Shown in pieces: positions 6,799 through 10,746 of a DNA stretch of 10,746 nt. The position numbers and the translations under genes are program-made. The notes beneath the pieces are model-generated. The model made no database searches, had not been told where the DNA came from, and worked only from the letters and a program-made list of their open reading frames with translations. Within the stretch, counting starts at the first letter, position 1. Every line of letters starts with the position of its first letter. This stretch comes from Bacteroidales bacterium (GTDB lineage Bacteria; Bacteroidota; Bacteroidia; Bacteroidales; UBA10428): positions 1-10,746 of the forward strand of contig DAOUOU010000086.1 in NCBI GenBank assembly GCA_030626465.1, given 5' to 3'.

Positions 6799-7246
6799 AG
6801 CTATTATTCGTACCGCAAAAGGAGATATGAAGGTTGAGTTCTATGAGGACGATGCTCCTGTTGCTGCGGCAAATTTTATCAAACTATCCGGGGAAGGTTA
6901 TTACAACGGCCTGGCATTTCATAGAGTAATTCCTGATTTTGTTATACAGGGTGGTTGTCCCTATTCAAAGGATATGAGTAATCCAAGGATTGGAACCGGA
7001 GGTCCCGGATATTCTATCGATTGTGAGCTTGACGGAGAAAGGCAGTATCATGATACCGGGGTATTATCGATGGCACACGCTGGCAGAAATACAGGTGGTT
7101 CACAATTTTTTATATGTCACAACCGAAAAAACACACAACACCTTGATAGAAATCATACCTGCTTTGGAAAAGTAATCGAAGGACTTGATGTCATAGAACA
7201 GATAGCAGCAGGTGATACCATAGAAAGCATTGAAATAACCGAATAG
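6791..7246 (+). CDS. Cyclophilin-type peptidyl-prolyl cis-trans isomerase
   Basis: A 151-residue single-domain cyclophilin without a signal peptide, so probably cytoplasmic, catalysing the same proline isomerisation as its FKBP neighbour with an unrelated fold. The active-site core FHRVIPDFVIQGG supplies Arg45, Phe50 and Gln53 (human CypA Arg55, Phe60, Gln63). GSQFFI supplies Gln105 and Phe107, and His122 matches CypA His126. The tryptophan that contacts cyclosporin in CypA (Trp121) is His117 here, as in many bacterial enzymes, so low drug sensitivity is expected. The ATG at 6791 lies inside the last codons of the FKBP gene (8-bp overlap, shifted frame) and gives the usual length. Transcription probably ends at the strong hairpin from 7262. 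Confidence 0.95.
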   Translation: MSKAIIRTAKGDMKVEFYEDDAPVAAANFIKLSGEGYYNGLAFHRVIPDFVIQGGCPYSKDMSNPRIGTGGPGYSIDCELDGERQYHDTGVLSMAHAGRNTGGSQFFICHNRKNTQHLDRNHTCFGKVIEGLDVIEQIAAGDTIESIEITE

Positions 7247-7261
7247 AATTTCAATCATATG

Positions 7262-7302
7262 AAAAAAAACAGTCATTTTCGATGAAAATGACTGTTTTTT
7301 TA
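7262..7302. terminator. Bidirectional Rho-independent terminator
   Basis: A perfect stem of 18 bp (7263-7280 with 7284-7301) with a 3-nt GAT loop: an A-tract plus CAGTCATTTTC on the left, its exact complement plus a T-tract on the right. On either strand the GC-containing stem is followed by at least seven U residues. It serves the cyclophilin gene on the plus strand and the M64 peptidase gene on the minus strand; the peptidase stop codon at 7300-7302 overlaps the edge of the stem. Confidence 0.9.
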
Positions 7303-8586
7303 TTCAGAAGTATAATAAAATAAGATCATCTGCTCAATTGCTATTTTACATACCGGACAAAACGCATTATTAATCTTTGACTTCATTGAACAATCATAGC
7401 AGGGCCTGTAAACACCTTTTGAGGTATAGGCAGCTCCTTCAAAAAGACCAATAACATCAGTATATGCCTGTGAATATGGAGTTGGTATCGGGACTGTATC
7501 AGCGATCATACTCTTCCATTTTCGGTCAAAATTAATCAGGATTGTAATATTTGGCTGGTATGGCTCACAATTCAGGTTAACCATATTATTATAAGGAACA
7601 ATAGAAGAAAAATATTCATCTGCCAAAGACGCAAATCCATGTCCGAATTCATGATGAAAAAGAAATTCTGATAATGCATTTCCTGTAGAAAAAATTGTAT
7701 AAAAATTGTAGATTCCTCCACCTCCGTACTTATCGCTGTTTACCAGGATACAAATCTGATCGTATGGTATGCCCGCCACAACATCCCGAACTCTGCAAAT
7801 ATCATTGGTTGTCAGATATCTATCACTGCCAAATGTATTGAATCCTGCATTTAATGCAGTATTTAGCCATAAAGAATCCTGAGGAATATCTGCTCCCTTA
7901 TCTTCAGATGCAACAAAGACACCATAAATGTTAAAGGCATTACGATAGTTGTGATAAGGGTCCCAATTAAATAAAATATCACTGAATTTCTTTACATCAT
8001 CAAAAAAAAATTCTTCCTCGGAACTTGTGTATCCTTCTGATACAAAAACAATATCAACCTTTGATGAAACGGGTCCGTTTACCAGAATATGATGAGATCG
8101 CACAAATTCAAATGGTTCTATTTCTTCTATCTCCCGAGACGTGGGATTAATATAAGTTGTATGAATTTCTTTGAACCTCATGTCGAATCCTCTCTCTGAT
8201 AACTTTATCCTGATAGAATGCTTTGGAAAAGGAGCTATTACCGATTCGGAAAATGTCCTTTCTGAAAGTATAGCTTCATCAGTTGTCTGCCATTCTTTAT
8301 AGAGAGATGAGTATCCTTTTGAATAAATAAGCTTGCTTGTTGAAGAATCAAATACTTCCAATAACAGCTCACCGTATTGGAAAGTATCAATTAAATTCAG
8401 TTTTGACCCACTCCAGTTGTGTTCCCGGTAAAAATTCATATCCTGGATCCGGGTAACCTGGTGATCACCAGTTATTGTGTAATCATACCTTAACTTATCA
8501 TCTGTGAAATATTTAGTGTACTCTTGCTGTGCAGATAGCGAAAAAAAAGACAATTGTAGAAAAAAGAGAAGGTGAATATGCTTCAT
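7300..8586 (-). CDS. Secreted M64-family (IgA peptidase-like) zinc metallopeptidase
   Basis: A 428-residue exported protein with a signal peptide (hydrophobic residues 5-18, likely cut after SLSA19). Residues about 20-155 fit the N-terminal beta-rich domain common in this family, with alternating polar and hydrophobic stretches. The peptidase domain follows (about 170-425). Its zinc site is HHEFGHGFASLADEY: His312, Glu313 (catalytic base) and His316, with Asp323 the presumed third ligand, as in peptidase family M64, founded on a clostridial IgA protease. The C-terminal Cys396/Cys399 and Cys410/Cys413 pairs (CYDC, CPVC) may bind a structural metal or form disulfides. Substrate specificity cannot be read from the sequence; most Bacteroidota members are uncharacterised, so IgA cleavage should not be assumed. 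It is a single gene ending in the shared terminator and divergent from the channel gene. Confidence 0.92.
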   Translation of the reverse strand: MKHIHLLFFLQLSFFSLSAQQEYTKYFTDDKLRYDYTITGDHQVTRIQDMNFYREHNWSGSKLNLIDTFQYGELLLEVFDSSTSKLIYSKGYSSLYKEWQTTDEAILSERTFSESVIAPFPKHSIRIKLSERGFDMRFKEIHTTYINPTSREIEEIEPFEFVRSHHILVNGPVSSKVDIVFVSEGYTSSEEEFFFDDVKKFSDILFNWDPYHNYRNAFNIYGVFVASEDKGADIPQDSLWLNTALNAGFNTFGSDRYLTTNDICRVRDVVAGIPYDQICILVNSDKYGGGGIYNFYTIFSTGNALSEFLFHHEFGHGFASLADEYFSSIVPYNNMVNLNCEPYQPNITILINFDRKWKSMIADTVPIPTPYSQAYTDVIGLFEGAAYTSKGVYRPCYDCSMKSKINNAFCPVCKIAIEQMILFYYTSE

Positions 8587-8613
8587 TTATAGAATTAGTT
8601 TATTGATTCGTTG

Positions 8614-8621
8614 TATTTTTG
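8614..8621 (+). promoter_or_regulatory. Candidate -7 element for the mechanosensitive channel operon
   Basis: TATTTTTG matches the Bacteroidota -7 consensus TAnnTTTG exactly and lies 41 nt upstream of the ATG at 8663, in the short divergent gap after the M64 peptidase start. No convincing TTTG is seen about 20 nt further upstream, so the assignment is tentative. Confidence 0.4.
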
Positions 8622-8662
8622 CACACATTGTAATAATAAGAAAAATACAGATCTTGTAACCC

Positions 8663-9919
8663 ATGGAAAATCGTTTTCTTTTTGATATAAAAAATATTCT
8701 GGTAAGTTGGGGTATAAATGAAACCTATGCAAATTATTTAAATATATTCTTTGGCATTTTTGTTATTCTTATCCTGGCCTTCTTAGCTGATGTTATCACT
8801 CGTCGTCTTATAGTAACTTTAATTGGCAGACTCATTAAGAGAACATCAACCACCTGGGATGATATATTGTATGAGAAAAAAGTGTTCAATCGCCTTTCGC
8901 ACCTGGCACCTGCATTAATACTTCGTTATTCAATAGGCCATGTGTTGGGTGATTTCGAAAACCTTACCAGTTTTTTACAGGGAGCTATTACCATTTACAT
9001 GATAATTATTGCATTACTGGTAATAAACTCGTTCATCCTTTCATTGAATAGTATATACGAAACACTCCCTGTTGCTGAGAACAGACCAATTAAGGGATAT
9101 CTACAGGTGGTGCAAATCATCATTTATTGTATTGCTATCATTCTGGTACTATCTATAATTCTGGGCAAATCACCTGCAAAATTGCTCACCGGTATCGGGG
9201 CACTGACTGCTGTTTTAATCCTGGTTTTCAAAGATACGATTCTGGGTTTTATTGCCAGTATACAATTGGCTGCTAATAATATGATAAAAATAGGTGACTG
9301 GATAACAATGCCAAAATACAATGCCGATGGAACAGTTACCGAAATCACTCTCAATACTGCTAAAGTTCAAAATTGGGATAAAACTATCAGTACCATTCCC
9401 ACTTATGCCCTGGTTTCAGAATCCTTTAGTAACTGGCGAGGCATGGAAGAGTCAGGTGGCAGAAGAATAAAAAGACATATCAATATTGATATGCGAAGTG
9501 TAAAATTTTGTACATCCGAAATGCTTGAAAGACTTAAGAAGATCATTTACCTGAAGGAATACACAGAAAACAAACAAAAAGAACTCGAGAAATACAATAA
9601 GGAAAACAATATAAGTGACGATCTAGTTGTGAATGGGAGAAGAATGACAAACCTTGGTACTTTCAGAAAATACCTGGAGTCATACTTGAAGAACCATCCT
9701 ATGATACATAACGATATGACGTTTCTTGTGAGACATCTGCAACCTACCGATAAAGGAATTCCTCTTGAGATCTATGTTTTTAGCAAGGACCAGCGTTGGG
9801 CATATTACAAGAGTATTCAGGCTGATATTTTTGATCATATTCTTTCAGTCATTCCCCAGTTTGATCTGAAAGTATTTCAGAATCCCAGTGGAGAAGATTT
9901 CAAATCATTGGTAAATTAA
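8663..9919 (+). CDS. ybdG: MscS-family mechanosensitive channel, YbdG (MscM) type
   Basis: A 418-residue inner-membrane channel that opens under membrane tension to release solutes on hypo-osmotic shock. It resembles E. coli YbdG (about 415 residues) along its length, for example SPAKLLTGIGALTAVLILVF (170-189), GDWITMPKYNADG, GGRRIKRHINID, ESIQADIFDHI-like SIQADIFDHI (384-393) and the ending NPSGEDFKSL. Hydrophobic segments lie at about 24-45, 80-97, 104-128, 146-167 and 172-190; the last, followed by the amphipathic 191-207 stretch, is the pore-lining helix. The MscS beta domain spans about 208-258, and a large alpha/beta cytoplasmic domain with the YbdG-specific insert (about 290-345) follows. 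The next gene starts 8 nt after its stop, so the two are probably co-transcribed. The family call is based on remembered YbdG sequence. Confidence 0.95.
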   Translation: MENRFLFDIKNILVSWGINETYANYLNIFFGIFVILILAFLADVITRRLIVTLIGRLIKRTSTTWDDILYEKKVFNRLSHLAPALILRYSIGHVLGDFENLTSFLQGAITIYMIIIALLVINSFILSLNSIYETLPVAENRPIKGYLQVVQIIIYCIAIILVLSIILGKSPAKLLTGIGALTAVLILVFKDTILGFIASIQLAANNMIKIGDWITMPKYNADGTVTEITLNTAKVQNWDKTISTIPTYALVSESFSNWRGMEESGGRRIKRHINIDMRSVKFCTSEMLERLKKIIYLKEYTENKQKELEKYNKENNISDDLVVNGRRMTNLGTFRKYLESYLKNHPMIHNDMTFLVRHLQPTDKGIPLEIYVFSKDQRWAYYKSIQADIFDHILSVIPQFDLKVFQNPSGEDFKSLVN

Positions 9920-9927
9920 AATCGCAC

Positions 9928-10509
9928 GTGAAGAAAAAAAGATTGCTATTCCGGAGATATACTTTCCTAGTTTTTACGCTCTTAAGTTTTTCTGTAAGCA
10001 ATGCACAGGATTTTATTATCGGAGCAAAATTAGGCATGGGTAATAGTTTTTATAAACGACAATCTGATGAACTGGAAACTGCCAGGTATCTGACTCAGAA
10101 ATATGCTTTAAGTTTTGAGTATTCGCCTTATTTCTCAAGATTTTTGATCGTTTCTGGTATAGAGTTCGATAAAAACTCTCTCGGAAGTACTGTGACAATT
10201 CCTCTTGGATTTCGAATAACAGTAGGCAAATCAGTTCAACCTTTTATAGAAGGAGGAGGATACTATACTGTCAATCTGAAAGACAAATCGGAAGAATACA
10301 TTTTGAAAAACCACATAGGTGTCAGAATTGGTCTGGGCATATTTTATAAGATTAACCGCAACTGGAGAATCGAAGCAGGTTACTTCTGGAAATTCGGTCT
10401 TGCTCCGGGTTTAGATGAAGAAATTTTATTACCGGGGAATCAGGTGGAATATGAACATTACAATCTTTATGGACAAAATATTGAACTATCTGTTAAGTAT
10501 CTTTTTTAA
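9928..10509 (+). CDS. Small outer-membrane beta-barrel protein
   Basis: A 193-residue exported protein with a basic N-terminus (MKKKRLLFRR), a hydrophobic core and a likely signal-peptidase site at SNA26-Q27. The mature part (about 167 residues) shows alternating hydrophobic/polar beta strands with Gly and aromatic residues (LIVSGIEFD, VTIPLGFRITVG, PFIEGGGYYTVN, HIGVRIGLGIFYKI, WRIEAGYFWKFG) and ends in Phe (SVKYLF), the usual C-terminal signal for barrel insertion. Size fits an 8-stranded OmpX/OmpW-like barrel; the specific function is unknown. The start is GTG at 9928, chosen because it gives a complete signal peptide and no ATG lies nearby. It follows the channel gene by 8 nt, so the pair may be expressed together, which hints at a link to envelope or osmotic stress. 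Confidence 0.88.
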   Translation: MKKKRLLFRRYTFLVFTLLSFSVSNAQDFIIGAKLGMGNSFYKRQSDELETARYLTQKYALSFEYSPYFSRFLIVSGIEFDKNSLGSTVTIPLGFRITVGKSVQPFIEGGGYYTVNLKDKSEEYILKNHIGVRIGLGIFYKINRNWRIEAGYFWKFGLAPGLDEEILLPGNQVEYEHYNLYGQNIELSVKYLF

Positions 10510-10513
10510 ACTT

Positions 10514-10633
10514 TTATACTAATTTAAGTCCGAAAACCTGTGACTTTTTTGTCCCCTTGTTAAGAATCTTCTTTTTGTTATATCTGTCCATGTCTTTAAA
10601 GGCTTCGCTGGTTGTATAAGGTTTAATTGAATT
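10514..10633 (-). pseudogene. Short open stretch, possible 3' remnant of an unidentified gene
   Basis: The minus strand is open for 39 codons between an in-frame TAG (10636-10634) and the TAA at 10516-10514; the only ATG is at 10591 and leaves 25 residues. The encoded end, including MDRYNKKKILNKGTKKSQVF, is Lys-rich and looks protein-like rather than random, reminiscent of the basic tails of transposases or nucleic-acid-binding proteins, but I cannot name a family. It could equally be chance in A/T-rich intergenic DNA. Confidence 0.2.
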
Positions 10634-10683
10634 CTAAGATAAAAGCAAGTATTTTAAGCAAAATTATGCTCATAAATACAAGT

Positions 10684-10721
10684 ATAGGGTGTTTGTCTTT
10701 TGACAACAGCAAAAACCCTAT
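10684..10721. repeat. Imperfect hairpin in the right-edge intergenic region
   Basis: ATAGGGT (10684-10690) pairs with ACCCTAT (10715-10721), and inside it TTGTC (10693-10697) pairs with GACAA (10702-10706) around a TTTT loop, with unequal unpaired bases on the two sides. No U-tract follows on either strand, so it is not a normal terminator. It could be an RNA structure, part of a mobile-element end or a regulatory site for a gene beyond the window. The rest of 10510-10746 shows nothing else I can support. Confidence 0.3.
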
Positions 10722-10746
10722 TTACCAGTTTACAACTAATTGAGTT

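Noticed and set aside
10684..10721. Right-edge hairpin as terminator of the channel-barrel operon
   Set aside because: It lacks a U-tract on either strand and lies about 175 nt beyond the stop codon.

Overview
The window looks like a chromosomal stretch from a member of the Bacteroidota, probably Bacteroidales-like. The basis is the moderately AT-rich sequence, A/T-rich leaders with few Shine-Dalgarno sites, several promoter-like sites of the Bacteroidota type (TAnnTTTG around -7, TTTG around -33), and a characteristic gene set: an M64 peptidase, a TPR/PD40 envelope protein, an FKBP lipoprotein, and FloA with a short NfeD. No rRNA or species marker is present, so the lineage call is an inference.

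Layout. Positions 1-1967 look like the end of an integrated genetic element. They hold the 3' part of an unrecognised gene (1-705, +), a convergent tyrosine recombinase (695-1834, -), and a regulatory interval with a tandem 10-bp repeat and a long hairpin. These abut the 3' end of a tRNA-Ser(GCU) gene (1968-2059, -), the classic attachment site for such elements. The other end of the element lies outside the window to the left. From about 2060 rightward the sequence reads as ordinary core chromosome. A clpS-nfeD-floA operon (3903 down to 2143, -) is followed by a large exported TPR-PD40-SPOR protein (4063-5976, -). Divergent from it are two overlapping peptidyl-prolyl isomerase genes, an FKBP lipoprotein and a cyclophilin (6115-7246, +). 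A strong bidirectional terminator separates them from a convergent secreted M64-type metallopeptidase (7300-8586, -). A YbdG-type mechanosensitive channel and a small outer-membrane beta-barrel protein (8663-10509, +) probably form an operon. The last 237 bases hold no intact gene, only a short open stretch on the minus strand and an imperfect hairpin, possibly the remains of another gene or element.

Functional theme. Most of the core genes concern the cell envelope and protein quality control: N-end-rule adaptor ClpS, membrane-microdomain scaffold FloA with NfeD, prolyl isomerases in two compartments, a peptidoglycan-binding SPOR protein, a secreted protease, an osmotic-shock channel and an outer-membrane protein. 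I did not find a convincing undescribed defence or biosynthetic system. The most informative spots are the recombinase/tRNA junction with its candidate recombinase-binding repeats, the unrecognised truncated gene at the left edge, and the TPR-PD40-SPOR architecture.
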